The translations under genes were made by a program, and so were the position numbers. DNA of 64,000 nt from Phycisphaeraceae bacterium (GTDB lineage: Bacteria > Planctomycetota > Phycisphaerae > Phycisphaerales > Phycisphaeraceae): NCBI GenBank assembly GCA_028284155.1, contig JANQSF010000065.1, positions 62,001 to 126,000 of the forward strand, written 5' to 3'. Every line of letters starts with the position of its first letter. Positions within the stretch are counted from its first letter, which is position 1. Under the pieces are notes generated by a model. It ran no database searches, was not told the origin of the DNA, and worked only from the letters and a program-made list of their open reading frames with translations. Positions 15,098-24,472 of the stretch are shown in pieces.

Positions 15098-15427
15098 ATG
15101 ACTGAAGGACGGGACCAATTGAACGAGCAAGAGTCCAAAGGCGAGACTGCGCAGCCGCAAGACGCGGCCGAGCAGCGGACGAGCCGATCTCGGCGTCGTC
15201 TGATCAAGGCCGGCCTGCTGGCGTCGCCGTTGTTGGTGACGCTGCGCAGCCGACCGCTGTACGCGCAGTCGTCGCTCGGTTCGATGGGCATCAACTACGG
15301 CCTGTATGTGCAGAACCAGACCACGAACGAGTGGGTGCCCGCTCGTGTCAACAACCAGGGAGACGTGGTTGAAGACCCCAACGGCCCCGACCGCCGACCC
15401 GACACCGGGGACGAGCCAAAGAAGTAG
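15098..15427 (+). CDS. Small Tat-signal protein, possible peptide substrate
   Basis: 109 residues. After a polar 30-residue head come SRSRRRLIKAG and a hydrophobic stretch LLASPLLVTLRSRPLYAQS, the twin-arginine signal and cleavage region. That leaves a mature domain of only about 50 residues, ending in a charged Asp/Pro-rich tail. It contains no Cys or enzyme motif. Small exported proteins of this shape with the ending S-RP-L-A are recurrent beside PqqD/HprK-related modification loci and PEP-CTERM-type bacteria, but this one is 13 kb from such a locus, so a link is speculative. An intrinsic terminator follows. Confidence 0.65.
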   Translation: MTEGRDQLNEQESKGETAQPQDAAEQRTSRSRRRLIKAGLLASPLLVTLRSRPLYAQSSLGSMGINYGLYVQNQTTNEWVPARVNNQGDVVEDPNGPDRRPDTGDEPKK

Positions 15428-15470
15428 CGGCTTGTAGAACCGGCGAGCGATAGTTGAATCAGAACACCAG

Positions 15471-15500
15471 GCCGCGAGCTTTGCTTGCGGCTTTTCTCTT
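15471..15500 (+). terminator. Intrinsic terminator after the Tat-signal gene
   Basis: GCCGCGAGC (15471-15479) pairs with GCTTGCGGC (15483-15491) across a 3-base loop, followed by TTTTCTCTT. It overlaps the end of the convergent membrane gene by two bases. Confidence 0.8.
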
Positions 15501-16596
15501 AACTGGGCTTGGTGCTGGCAGGCTCGCTTGGCCAGCGCGACCAGCCGAGCGCGAACGCGGCGGACACGATCAGCCCGAACCCGGTGGCGATCTCGATACG
15601 GACGCCGGTGATATCCATCTTGAGCGCTGCCGGCGCGAAGCAGAGGAATGCCGCAAAACCGATCACCGGCAAGACGGCCGACCATCGCGGTGACCACGGG
15701 TTGATCGCGCCAAGCGCCAAGGTTGATGGCAAAAGCATTGCGAACATGACCGCCTGACGCCAGGCCGTTGCGGCGCCGGCTTCTCCCGTCGGCCAAGTCA
15801 AAGCCCAAACAACGACGGACACGAGAAGCCAGAGGCTGATCAGTCGCCCGACGCCGCGCGGCATCAAAGTCGCCCTCCCCGCAAGCCGGTCGGCCTGCCG
15901 GTAGTAGAGCCAACGCTGTGTCACCGCCAGCGTGACGATGAGCATGGTCGCGTGAAATGCCGGGCCACGGTCGCTGAAGCCGGCCGACCCCGGTGCGCCG
16001 AACCACGGCGTCTCGGTCACCAGCAATGAAAGCACGCCGACGGCCGAGGGAATGAACGTGCCGACGACCAACAGGAGTGTCAACGTGTCGCCGGTCGCGC
16101 GCAGGTTGAGCAACGCAGCCGCGCCCTGCCAGAGGATCGGCCAAGCCGCGACGTAGCACAGCCAACCGGCGAGCAGCATCTGAAACAGCCAAGGGAACAA
16201 CATGCCGCGCGCGTCGGCCCCGCCAGTGCTGGCGAGCATCGGTGCCAGGTATTGCAGGGCGAGCACGGGCAGGCCGAACATGATCGCCTGCGCGAGGCGG
16301 GCCTTGTACTCACGCCGTATCCGGTCGCCCAGGGCGTCCTTGTCGTTGTCGGCGCGGAACGTGTTGCCCACGCGGTCCCGCAACTCGACGCCGAAACGAC
16401 GCGAGACTTTGGCCGCGCGATCCATGTCGGCCTCCACCAGCGCGTCCTGGCACGACTCCCGATTCGGGGCAAGCCAACCCCGCTGGCCCGCGACGTCGAC
16501 GGCGTTATCGAAACCAGCCTCCGACCACTGACGCGACAACGCCTGCGCCGAGGGCGGGTCGGCAAGCCCATCCAGCATGACCCAAGTCTTGACCAT
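15499..16596 (-). CDS. P1B-ATPase-like membrane protein lacking ATPase domains
   Basis: 365 residues from MVKTWVMLDG (ATG at 16596); the ATG at 16680 adds unconserved sequence. The N-terminal about 90 residues are soluble and lack the HMA CxxC motif. The membrane part starts AIMFGLPVLALQYLAPML, then WQGAAALLNLRATGDTLTLLLVVGTF, which has the spacing of the early transmembrane helices of heavy-metal P-type ATPases. Further helices (ATMLIVTLAVTQRWLYYRQADRLAGRA and three C-terminal ones) follow. No CPC, DKTGT or GDGxND motif occurs, so it cannot pump by ATP hydrolysis. Possible degenerate ATPase or regulatory scaffold. Confidence 0.6.
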   Translation of the reverse strand: MVKTWVMLDGLADPPSAQALSRQWSEAGFDNAVDVAGQRGWLAPNRESCQDALVEADMDRAAKVSRRFGVELRDRVGNTFRADNDKDALGDRIRREYKARLAQAIMFGLPVLALQYLAPMLASTGGADARGMLFPWLFQMLLAGWLCYVAAWPILWQGAAALLNLRATGDTLTLLLVVGTFIPSAVGVLSLLVTETPWFGAPGSAGFSDRGPAFHATMLIVTLAVTQRWLYYRQADRLAGRATLMPRGVGRLISLWLLVSVVVWALTWPTGEAGAATAWRQAVMFAMLLPSTLALGAINPWSPRWSAVLPVIGFAAFLCFAPAALKMDITGVRIEIATGFGLIVSAAFALGWSRWPSEPASTKPS

Positions 16597-16721
16597 CGCG
16601 ACGATGGTAGCCGTTGACGCAACGACCCGTGGCCGCCCACGACTCCTCTGCCGGCCGCTCAAGTGAGCGTGTCTATGCAAGTCACAGAATGCGCCCTAAT
16701 CTGTGTGCCCGGAGACCGACC

Positions 16722-17981
16722 ATGACGACGACGCAGACGCACGATTCGACGCAGGACATCATCGCCCGGCGTGACCGGCACATGACGCTGAATTACCCGC
16801 GTTACCCGATCGCGATCGCGCGCGGTCAGGGCTGTGAGTTGTGGGACGCCGACGGCAAGCGATATCTCGACCTGTTCGCCGGCTTCGGCGCGGGGTTGCT
16901 CGGCCACTGCCATCCGGATCTGGTCGCGGCGGTGTCGCGACAGGCCCAGACGCTCTGGCATGTGGGCAACCTGCTGCACACCGAGCCGCAGACACGCGCG
17001 GCCGAGGCAATCGCACGGCATGGTTTTGCCGGCCGATCGTTCTTCTGCCACAGCGGTGCCGACGCGAATGAAGGCGCGATCAAACTCGCTCGACTGTACG
17101 GACACGCCAATCCGGGATCGACCGGCCCGCGTTACAAGGTCATCACCTGCGACCAAAGTTTTCACGGGCGGACATTCGCGACGATGTTCGCAACAGCCCA
17201 GCCCAAGGTGCGCGAAGGTTTCGATCCCGGCCTCGACGCGCACTTTGTCCATGTGCCTTTCAACGACCTGTCGGCCGTGGAAAGCGCGATCGACGACGCG
17301 ACGGTGGCGGTCATGCTCGAGCCGATCCAGGGCGAGGGCGGCGTCAATGTTCCATCTGACGTGTACCTGCCCGCGCTGCGTGACTTGTGCAACGACCGCG
17401 ACCTGGTCTTGATCTGCGACGAGGTCTGGACGGGCGTGGGCAGAACGGGCAGGTGGTTTGCACACCAGCACTGGCTAACAAGCGCGGACGAGGCACCGGA
17501 CATTATGACGCTAGCCAAAGGTGTCGGCGGCGGGTTGCCCGTTGGCGTGATGTGCGCGGGCCCGCGTGTGGCTGATCTGTACGATTGGTCGAAGGCCGGC
17601 GGCGTCAAGCACGCGACCACGCTCGGCGGGAACTGCCTGTCGATGGCCGTGACCGCCACGGTGTTTGAAGTCATTGAACGCGATGGACTCGTTGAACGTG
17701 CGAACGAGTTGGGACGCTATATCACGGAACGCGTCGGGGGATTCGGCCGGTCGAACTCGTTGGTCCGCGAAGTCCGCGGCCGCGGTTTGTTCCTGGGCAT
17801 CGACTTGGACTTGCCCGATGGCGTGGCCGTCGGCCAAGTCGTAAAGCGGTGCATGGATGAAGGCCTGATGGTCAATGGCACGCAGAACACGGTTTTCCGT
17901 CTGGCACCGCCGTTGACGGTGACGCAAGATGAGATCGACGAGGGGTTGGCTATCATGGAACGTGTCCTGGGCGAGTTGTAA
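16722..17981 (+). CDS. argD: Class III aminotransferase, acetylornithine transaminase type
   Basis: 419 residues from MTTTQTHDST. Fold-type I PLP enzyme: DADGKRYLDLFAGFGAGLLGHCHPDLVAAV, cofactor-phosphate region HSGADANEGAIKLARLYG, VMLEPIQGEGGVNVP, LICDEVWTGVGRTGRWFA with the PLP-ring aspartate, and TLAKGVGGGLPVG with the Schiff-base lysine. Closest pattern is acetylornithine/succinylornithine aminotransferase of arginine synthesis. Other omega-aminotransferases with the same core (alanine-glyoxylate, GABA types) cannot be excluded, and no other arginine genes are adjacent. The next lipoprotein gene begins 4 bases after its stop. Confidence 0.85.
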   Translation: MTTTQTHDSTQDIIARRDRHMTLNYPRYPIAIARGQGCELWDADGKRYLDLFAGFGAGLLGHCHPDLVAAVSRQAQTLWHVGNLLHTEPQTRAAEAIARHGFAGRSFFCHSGADANEGAIKLARLYGHANPGSTGPRYKVITCDQSFHGRTFATMFATAQPKVREGFDPGLDAHFVHVPFNDLSAVESAIDDATVAVMLEPIQGEGGVNVPSDVYLPALRDLCNDRDLVLICDEVWTGVGRTGRWFAHQHWLTSADEAPDIMTLAKGVGGGLPVGVMCAGPRVADLYDWSKAGGVKHATTLGGNCLSMAVTATVFEVIERDGLVERANELGRYITERVGGFGRSNSLVREVRGRGLFLGIDLDLPDGVAVGQVVKRCMDEGLMVNGTQNTVFRLAPPLTVTQDEIDEGLAIMERVLGEL

Positions 17982-17985
17982 GTCA

Positions 17986-18996
17986 ATGCGATACGCCTTG
18001 CTTTTCCTCATCCACTTTGTGCTGTCGGCGTGCGCAACGACGCCGACCGGTGGCGATCAGTCGGCTGCGGACGACACGCGGGTACCCGATTTGAATCGCG
18101 ACAACCGGAGTGTGAGCAGGTCGGGGGATTCGACTGACAAACGCTCTGAAACCACAAACGCCGAACCGGCCAAGCCCGCGATCTTTGCACAGTTCACTAG
18201 GATCGACCTGCCCCTGACGGCCGACCTCGAGTCCGTCTGGGCATTGGCACACACGGCCTCGCTCGAGCCGGGTCAGTTGAGCTTGTGGCAGGCCAACGGC
18301 ATGCGCGTTGGCGTGATCGAGGCGGCCGACACCAAGGCGTTTCGCGAAGGGCTTGCTTCGGCTGTGGGCAATCGCGTGCAGCGGCTGCACGGTCGAAGTG
18401 AGGGCCGCGTCCCGTTGGCTTTGTCGCCCCCGCTCGCCAAGCCGTTGCGTGTGCAAGTGCTTGACGCGCTGGATACGAAACCCCGATCGGTTGTCCTGGC
18501 GGCGCCCGCGCGTTGCCAATTCCTGCTTGACTTGAAGCCGACGGAACACGGCCAAATGCAGGTGATGTTGACACCGCACCACCATGTGCCGCGTGTGACC
18601 GTGGCCGTACGCACGCCGCAGGAGAAGATGCTCGACGGCGTGTTGTTTGACGGCTTGACGCTCCGCGCGCTGTTGCGCCGCGACGACATGCTGATTATCG
18701 GCATGAACCGGATCGACCCGCCCAAACCGCCAAAGGACGACAACACGTCACCGCCGGCAGAACCCGCGACGGATGACGACACATCGTCCGATGGTGAGCC
18801 GAACGAAGGGTCGACAACGCCCGACGAGGGGGCCCCTGACACAGTGCCTGCAAAGCCAGACCGCCCCGGGCTTCACTGGCTACCCAATCGTCTGGCCACG
18901 CCGCTGCTCGCCGCGACCCATCAAAGGCGGCCGGTACAGATGCTGCTTGTGGTCGTCGCCCGCACGGTCGAGCCGCGCGCAGCCGACGGACAGTGA
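17986..18996 (+). CDS. Hypothetical lipoprotein
   Basis: 336 residues from MRYALLFLIHFVLSAC, a lipobox ending LSAC. A disordered Asp/Ser/Thr-rich stretch follows, then a folded region from about residue 60 (AIFAQFTRIDLPLTADLESVWALAHTASLEPGQLSLWQANGMRVGVIEAAD) to about 230, then an acidic Pro/Asp/Thr-rich linker of about 60 residues and a short C-terminal segment. It is not recognised. Only 4 bp separate it from the aminotransferase, so it is probably cotranscribed with it. It would be anchored to a membrane on the periplasmic side. Confidence 0.7.
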   Translation: MRYALLFLIHFVLSACATTPTGGDQSAADDTRVPDLNRDNRSVSRSGDSTDKRSETTNAEPAKPAIFAQFTRIDLPLTADLESVWALAHTASLEPGQLSLWQANGMRVGVIEAADTKAFREGLASAVGNRVQRLHGRSEGRVPLALSPPLAKPLRVQVLDALDTKPRSVVLAAPARCQFLLDLKPTEHGQMQVMLTPHHHVPRVTVAVRTPQEKMLDGVLFDGLTLRALLRRDDMLIIGMNRIDPPKPPKDDNTSPPAEPATDDDTSSDGEPNEGSTTPDEGAPDTVPAKPDRPGLHWLPNRLATPLLAATHQRRPVQMLLVVVARTVEPRAADGQ

Positions 18997-19089
18997 TTCT
19001 TATGTCAATCGCATACTGCCTCACGAACATTCGCCGCCACAGGCCTACATTCCGCAGCGTGGCCAGTTGGTTCAATGATAGTTGTTGCG

Positions 19090-22062
19090 TCAATCCAGAA
19101 AGCGAAATTCGGTCGAAGCCATAATCGCCTGACAAAGCGCCGTCCAGCGTGCCAGGTCGGTCGCCGCAGCGGCGTTGTCGCCGGTGGCCTGCGGTCGTTG
19201 ACGCAAGAAGGCCAACGCACGATCCCGTTCCAACCGCGATGCCGGCCGCCCGAGGATCAACCGATAGGCTTCGCCCACGCGACCGGCGTCGTCTGGTACT
19301 TCTTTGGCCAGCAGCAACTCGGCTGTCGCGCGGGCGTTGTCGCGGACGAACGGGCTGTTGAGCATGAGCAGCGCCTGCGCGGGAGTCGTCGTAACAGCGC
19401 GACGCCCGGTGACCATCTCGGGGTCGGCGATGTCAAACACGCTGAGGAATGGCGCGACGTCGTTCCGGATGATGGGCAGGTAGACACTGCGCCGTTTGAT
19501 CCGATCGGTGTCGATACCGCCCTGTTGCCCAGCCGAGTTGGCGATGGCGGACTCGCCCAGCGACGCGACAGGCGACCCGCCCGACGTCACGTCGAGTTGG
19601 CCGGAGATCGACAGGATCGCGTCGCGGATCGCCTCGCCCTGCAGCCGTCGCCTATTCTGGCGATAGAGCAGGCGATTCTCGGGGTCGATTGCGAAGCCGA
19701 CGCTGTCGTGGTCGCTGGCCAACTGATACGTCCTGCTCAACACGACCCGACGAATAGCCTTCTTGATTGACCAGCCCTCTGCGACGAATCGGTCGGCCAA
19801 ATAGTCCAGGAGTTCGCGGTGAGAAGGTCGTTGGCCGAGACTGCCAAAATTGTCCACCGTCGGGACGAGGCCCGCGCCGAACAGGTGATGCCAAACACGG
19901 TTGACGGCCACCCGTGCCGTCAACGGGTTGTCCTTGTTGACGATCCACTGTGCGAGTTCCAGTCGGCCGCTGTGCGTCGGCGGGAGTTGGAGATTCGGCT
20001 CTTCAGTGGTCGCTACACTCAGAACACCGCGCGGAACCTTCGGCCCATGGTTGCGTACTTCGCCGCGCACATGCACATGCCAATCGCCGACCTCGGGCCG
20101 GTCTTGGACAGCCATGACTTTGGGGATGGTCTTGGGCGCCTGCTTCTTCAGGTCGGCCGCCTGCTTCTCCAACTGCGTGACACGTCGTGTTGCCGCGGTG
20201 AGACGTTGCTGCAAGCCGTCGTCGTGTTTCGGCTTCGATTCGGCGGGCTGGACTTTGGGTTTACCGTCGTCGTCAAGCGGGATGAACTGCACGGCGTCGG
20301 CGATGACGTAATACCCGTCCGTGCCTTTTGTCGAAATGGTGACCGACCCAGCGCGGCCTTTCTCAAACTGATACCGACCCAGTGAGACAAACAGGTTGTC
20401 AATCGGCGGTTTGGTTTCCTGGTTGACCCTGATGGTCTTTTCGCCGCCCGTATATCGGACGGTGATGGGTACACTCCGCGCCCGGCCGTTGCCGGGCGTG
20501 TAGGAAATACGCACCTCGTAATTGCCCGCCGCCGGCAGGTCCGGCGTGTAGACCACCGAAAACTCGCCCTTGCCCTCCTTGTTGTCGTGGACATACCCCT
20601 TGCCCACGTAGCTTGACACGTACGTCGAATCCTTCCACGTACCGTTCTTCCTAGCGGCGGTGTCATCGACGACGATGCCCGCCAACTTCGGCGCTCCCCG
20701 CTTGGCCTGTTGATCAGCCAGCTTCTTCTGCTCGGCCTTGGCCGATTTGAGTTTTGCGTTCAGGTCGTCGGTCGCCTTCTTGTGTGCGGCGATCGCTTCC
20801 TTTTGCTCGTCATTGGCGGGCAGTTCGCGCTCCAGCCAACCCGAGACAAACACGTTGCCCAACTTGTTGCCCGCGATCGTCTGAGTCGAGCGGAACACGC
20901 CAGCCATCGCGTAGTAGTCGGTCGTCGGGATCGGGTCGAACTTGTGGTCGTGACAGCGCGCGCATCCGAGTGTCATGCCCAGGAACGCTCTCCCGATGGT
21001 GTCGACTTGTTCATCGACGACGTCCATGCGCAGCTTTTCCTTGTCGCGCTCAGACAGCATCTTCGGCCCAATCACCAGGAAGCCCGTGGCGATCAGACGC
21101 TCAGCCCGCTCCGCGTCGCTATTCGAAGCCATCAGGTCGCCGGCGATCTGCTCGACGATAAAGCGGTCGAACGGCTTGTCGTTGTTGAAGGCGTTGATGA
21201 CGTAGTCGCGGTACCGCCACGCCTGGTGGTAGGTCACGTTGATGTCGCCGCCGTTGGAGTCGGCGTGCCGCGCAACGTCGAGCCAGTGGCGTCCCCATCG
21301 CTCGCCGAACCGTGGCGACGCGAGCAGGGCGTCGACGACCCGCTCAACCGCGTCGGGCGACTTGTCATTCACAAACGCCTCGACCTGCGCGGGCGTCGGC
21401 GGCAGACCGATCAGGTCGAAGTAGAGCCGGCGGATCAACGTCCGCCGATCCGCGTCGCCCACGGGTTTGACATTGGCCGACTCGAGTCGAGCCAATACGA
21501 AGCGATCGACATCATTGCGTGGCCAGGACTCGTCCTTCACGTTGGGAGGCGTGACACGACGCACCGGTTGAAACGCCCAGAACTGTCTGCCCTTCTCGAC
21601 ATCGATCCCAGCTCCCGCCGACTGCCCCGCACCCTGCCCCGCGCGTGGGTCGGGCGCGCCGCGTCGCACCCAGTCCACGAAGTCGTTGATCACCGCGTCG
21701 GGCAGTTTGCCTTTGGGCGGCATCTGCAGGTGCGCGTCATCGTAACGGATCGCCTTGATGAACAGGCTGTTGTCCGGGTCGTCCGGCTTAATCGCCGCGC
21801 CGCTGTCGCCGCCGCGCATCCAGTCGGCTCGGCTGTCAAGAAACAGGCCGCCCTTGACCTTCTTCGCCTCGGCCGAGTGACAGCTATAACAATGCTTGTG
21901 CAAGGCCGGTCGGATCTTCCGTTCGAAGAACTCAACATCTTTCACGTCGAGTTTGGCTATCGCCTGCGGCGGCGCGTCGGCCGCGTGTGCGAGACTCGAA
22001 TGAGCACACGCTCCGAGCAACACGGCCGGCCCGACAACAAGCTGCAACAGTCTCCAGATCAT
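19090..22062 (-). CDS. Planctomycete cytochrome c/DUF1549/DUF1553 protein with golvesin-like domain
   Basis: 990 residues with N-terminal signal ending AHAADA. Order of domains: PSCyt1 c-type heme domain with CYSCHSAEAKKVKGGLFLDS (about 55-130), PSCyt2/DUF1549 (about 195-400) with CARCHDHKFDPIP, a golvesin-C/FAD-dependent-like beta domain (about 480-600: FSVVYTPDLPAAGNYEVRISYTP and VTISTKGTDGYYVIADAVQFIPL), and DUF1553/PSD1 (about 710-985) with GLVPTVDNFGSLGQRPSHRELLDYLADRF. These giant secreted proteins are typical of Planctomycetes and are thought to act in polysaccharide or carbohydrate breakdown. The usual DUF1501 partner is not adjacent. Confidence 0.92.
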   Translation of the reverse strand: MIWRLLQLVVGPAVLLGACAHSSLAHAADAPPQAIAKLDVKDVEFFERKIRPALHKHCYSCHSAEAKKVKGGLFLDSRADWMRGGDSGAAIKPDDPDNSLFIKAIRYDDAHLQMPPKGKLPDAVINDFVDWVRRGAPDPRAGQGAGQSAGAGIDVEKGRQFWAFQPVRRVTPPNVKDESWPRNDVDRFVLARLESANVKPVGDADRRTLIRRLYFDLIGLPPTPAQVEAFVNDKSPDAVERVVDALLASPRFGERWGRHWLDVARHADSNGGDINVTYHQAWRYRDYVINAFNNDKPFDRFIVEQIAGDLMASNSDAERAERLIATGFLVIGPKMLSERDKEKLRMDVVDEQVDTIGRAFLGMTLGCARCHDHKFDPIPTTDYYAMAGVFRSTQTIAGNKLGNVFVSGWLERELPANDEQKEAIAAHKKATDDLNAKLKSAKAEQKKLADQQAKRGAPKLAGIVVDDTAARKNGTWKDSTYVSSYVGKGYVHDNKEGKGEFSVVYTPDLPAAGNYEVRISYTPGNGRARSVPITVRYTGGEKTIRVNQETKPPIDNLFVSLGRYQFEKGRAGSVTISTKGTDGYYVIADAVQFIPLDDDGKPKVQPAESKPKHDDGLQQRLTAATRRVTQLEKQAADLKKQAPKTIPKVMAVQDRPEVGDWHVHVRGEVRNHGPKVPRGVLSVATTEEPNLQLPPTHSGRLELAQWIVNKDNPLTARVAVNRVWHHLFGAGLVPTVDNFGSLGQRPSHRELLDYLADRFVAEGWSIKKAIRRVVLSRTYQLASDHDSVGFAIDPENRLLYRQNRRRLQGEAIRDAILSISGQLDVTSGGSPVASLGESAIANSAGQQGGIDTDRIKRRSVYLPIIRNDVAPFLSVFDIADPEMVTGRRAVTTTPAQALLMLNSPFVRDNARATAELLLAKEVPDDAGRVGEAYRLILGRPASRLERDRALAFLRQRPQATGDNAAAATDLARWTALCQAIMASTEFRFLD

Positions 22063-22153
22063 GTTGAAAGTTTACACGACAGAGTTGCGCGGGGCTATGG
22101 CCGCAACGACCTATTCGCCGGGAACGGCGACGTCCTGATATCATGCCGCTCGC

Positions 22154-22603
22154 ATGGCCGACGCCAAGATCGACATCATCAGCCCGAACGACCTGACGCT
22201 CGTGGCCGACCTGTATAAACAGGTCTTCAAGCCCGCGCGTGAGACGTCGTTTTTCGAGCGCCGATTCCTCGGTCGCCATAACCCGCTGGTCATGGTCGCC
22301 GCGGTTGATGGCGACCCGGTTGGATTCGTGCTCGGGTTCGAGTTGAAGCCGGACGTGTTCTTTACCTGGCTTGTCGGCGTCGTCGCGAACGTGCGCCGGC
22401 AGAGCATCGGCTCGCAATTGCTCGAAGCGGCGCAGGCGTGGGCGGCGCAGCATGAGTACCTGGCCATCCGCTTCGAGTGCCCCAGCAGCGTCCGCCCCAT
22501 GCTGCACATGGGCATCGCCCACGACTACGACATCGTCGGCCTGCGCTGGGACCCCGACCTGGCCACCAACCTGGTTATCTTTCAAAAGAGTCTGGAGCCA
22601 TGA
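22154..22603 (+). CDS. GNAT-family N-acetyltransferase
   Basis: 149 residues. GNAT fold with beta strands flanking PVGFVLGFELKP, then VVANVRRQSIGSQLLEAAQAWAAQHEY, the acetyl-CoA loop (R/Q-x-x-G-x-G/S-like, here RRQSIGSQ), and a last strand VGLRWDPDLATNLVIFQKSL. It transfers an acyl group from acyl-CoA to an amine; the substrate is unknown. No partner genes are obvious. Confidence 0.8.
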   Translation: MADAKIDIISPNDLTLVADLYKQVFKPARETSFFERRFLGRHNPLVMVAAVDGDPVGFVLGFELKPDVFFTWLVGVVANVRRQSIGSQLLEAAQAWAAQHEYLAIRFECPSSVRPMLHMGIAHDYDIVGLRWDPDLATNLVIFQKSLEP

Positions 22604-22675
22604 GTCGGCGGTGGTAGGCTGAGTCGAGACGTAGCGCCGCTCGGCCGAGGTTCAAGCTGTATCAGGTGAGTCATC

Positions 22676-23050
22676 ATGGGTAAACAACACGCCCCGCGTT
22701 TTCTCGACATTGTCAACGACGCCCGCTCGCGCGTACGCGAGTGCACCGTGGCCGACATCAAGGCCCGGTTGGACAACGGCGACACGTTTCACCTGGTCGA
22801 CGTGCGGGAAGAGAGCGAGTACGCCGCGGCTCGATTGCCGGGCGCGCAGCACATCGGCAAGGGTGTGATCGAGCGCGACATCGAAAAGACGATTCCCGAT
22901 ACCACCGCCGACATCGTCCTGTATTGCGGCGGCGGGTACCGCAGTGCGCTCGCGGCTGACAACCTGCAGAAGATGGGTTACACCAACGTCGTCTCGATGG
23001 ACGGTGGGTTCAGCGGCTGGAAAGGCGCGGGCTATCCGATTGATACTTGA
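22676..23050 (+). CDS. Rhodanese-like domain protein
   Basis: 124 residues, one rhodanese domain: VADIKARLDNGDTFHLVDVREESEYAAARLPGAQHIGKGVIE, then the active-site loop DIVLYCGGGYRSALAADNL with catalytic Cys in CGGGYR, and GFSGWKGAGYPID at the end. Single-domain rhodaneses transfer sulfane sulfur or act as sulfur carriers. No signal peptide. The next gene (PmoA-like) starts 11 bp downstream and could be cotranscribed. Confidence 0.9.
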   Translation: MGKQHAPRFLDIVNDARSRVRECTVADIKARLDNGDTFHLVDVREESEYAAARLPGAQHIGKGVIERDIEKTIPDTTADIVLYCGGGYRSALAADNLQKMGYTNVVSMDGGFSGWKGAGYPIDT

Positions 23051-23061
23051 AAGGAATTCCG

Positions 23062-24300
23062 ATGCTCAATTCGCAACGACTCGTGTTGGCCAATGCCTGC
23101 TTGATGGTCGCGCTCATCGCTTGCCCGGCGCTTGCCGCGGACAAGCGTGTGAACATCGTCGTCGAGGCGGGCGACGTTGACCGGACGAATCAACCTGTCC
23201 TGATCGACCTGCCCCCGGCGCTGCGCGATGTAAAACGGATGCGCGTCACCGTCGCCGACCCCAAGGGCCGCCCGCGCGCGACGCCGGCGCAGGTGGTCAA
23301 GGGCGTTAATGGTCAGCCCGACCGCCTCTGCGTGCTCCTGCCCGCGACGTTGAAGGCTGGCAAGTCGTTGCGGTTGAGCGTGTTTGAAATCAAGACGGAT
23401 GCCAAGCCGCATGTCCGCGCGACCGACGACGGCAAACACCTGCTTGTCAGCGTCGGCGACCGCAAAGTTCTGCGATACAACCACGCCGTCATTAAGGCCC
23501 CTGAAGGGGTGACGTCGCTGCACGACCGCAGCGGCCACATCCACCCGATCTGGTCACCGTCACAAAAGGTCGTCAGCAACGACTTCCCCAAGAAGCACTT
23601 GCACCATCACGGCCTGTGGTTCGTCTGGCGGGACACCGAGTTCGAGGGCAAACAAACCAACTTCTGGGAGCAGCGCGAGGGACAGGGCGACACGAAGTTT
23701 GTCAAGTTCGAGTCGGTGACCAGCGGCGACGTGTTCGCGCAGTTCACCGCGAGGCAGGTCCACATTGCGCTCAAGGCTGAGGGAGGCCCGAAGCCGGCGC
23801 TGAACGAGACGTGGACGGTCCGCGTTTACAACACATCGCCTTACAGCATGTTCGACTTCGAGTCCGTCCAGACCTGCTCGACGTCCAGCCCGCTGACCGT
23901 GCTCAAGAAGTACTACGGCGGCTTCGGCTACCGCGGCTCGGGTGAATGGGAGGGTGACGCCGTGACATTCCTCACCGCATCGGGCAAGGACAAGAAGGCC
24001 GGCAACTTCACCAACGACCGCTGGTGCGCCATGTTCGGCCAGGTCGATGGCAAGACCTGCGGCGTCGCGTTCCTCAGCCACCCAAGCAACTTCCGTCACC
24101 CGCAACCCATGCGTCTGCACCCCAAAGAGCCGTTCTTCTGCTTTGCGCCAGGCCAGAATGCGCCGTTCAAGATCGAACCGGGCAAGCCTTACGCGTCGCG
24201 GTATCGCGTCGTCGTATTCGACGGCGAGGCCGACGCAAAACTGCTTGAGAAGTTGTGGCGTGATTATGCGAACGCGGCCAAGATGCGCGTCGAGAAGTGA
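23062..24300 (+). CDS. Secreted PmoA-like protein (DUF6807)
   Basis: 412 residues from the ATG at 23062, which is preceded by AAAGGA at good distance; a TTG at 23047 is rejected. A signal peptide ends CPALAAD. The conserved core KHLHHHGLWFVWRDTEFEGKQTNFWEQREGQGD, with NETWTVRVYNTSPYSMFDFESVQT and GEWEGD, matches the DUF6807 family that databases label methane oxygenase PmoA. The label is a historical mis-transfer: it has no relation to particulate methane monooxygenase in function here. Such proteins are common in Planctomycetes beside oxidoreductases and are probably carbohydrate-related. Confidence 0.85.
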   Translation: MLNSQRLVLANACLMVALIACPALAADKRVNIVVEAGDVDRTNQPVLIDLPPALRDVKRMRVTVADPKGRPRATPAQVVKGVNGQPDRLCVLLPATLKAGKSLRLSVFEIKTDAKPHVRATDDGKHLLVSVGDRKVLRYNHAVIKAPEGVTSLHDRSGHIHPIWSPSQKVVSNDFPKKHLHHHGLWFVWRDTEFEGKQTNFWEQREGQGDTKFVKFESVTSGDVFAQFTARQVHIALKAEGGPKPALNETWTVRVYNTSPYSMFDFESVQTCSTSSPLTVLKKYYGGFGYRGSGEWEGDAVTFLTASGKDKKAGNFTNDRWCAMFGQVDGKTCGVAFLSHPSNFRHPQPMRLHPKEPFFCFAPGQNAPFKIEPGKPYASRYRVVVFDGEADAKLLEKLWRDYANAAKMRVEK

Positions 24301-24472
24301 AGCGGCCGCCGAGCGCCGATCTGACCTGGCTATAGTTTGTGGAGTCGAGATTAACAGGTATTGTGTGTGCGCTGGGGTTACCGGCGCATGTGCAAAGCCC
24401 AGTGATCGCTAACACGCCAGCCACAACCGAACGCAGATGTTTGTCGCTTGCATCAAGCCGTGCCTTACGAGG

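Noticed and set aside
14815..15105. 97-codon frame upstream of the Tat-signal gene
   Set aside because: Unbiased third-codon positions, no motif, and it runs into the next gene's start.
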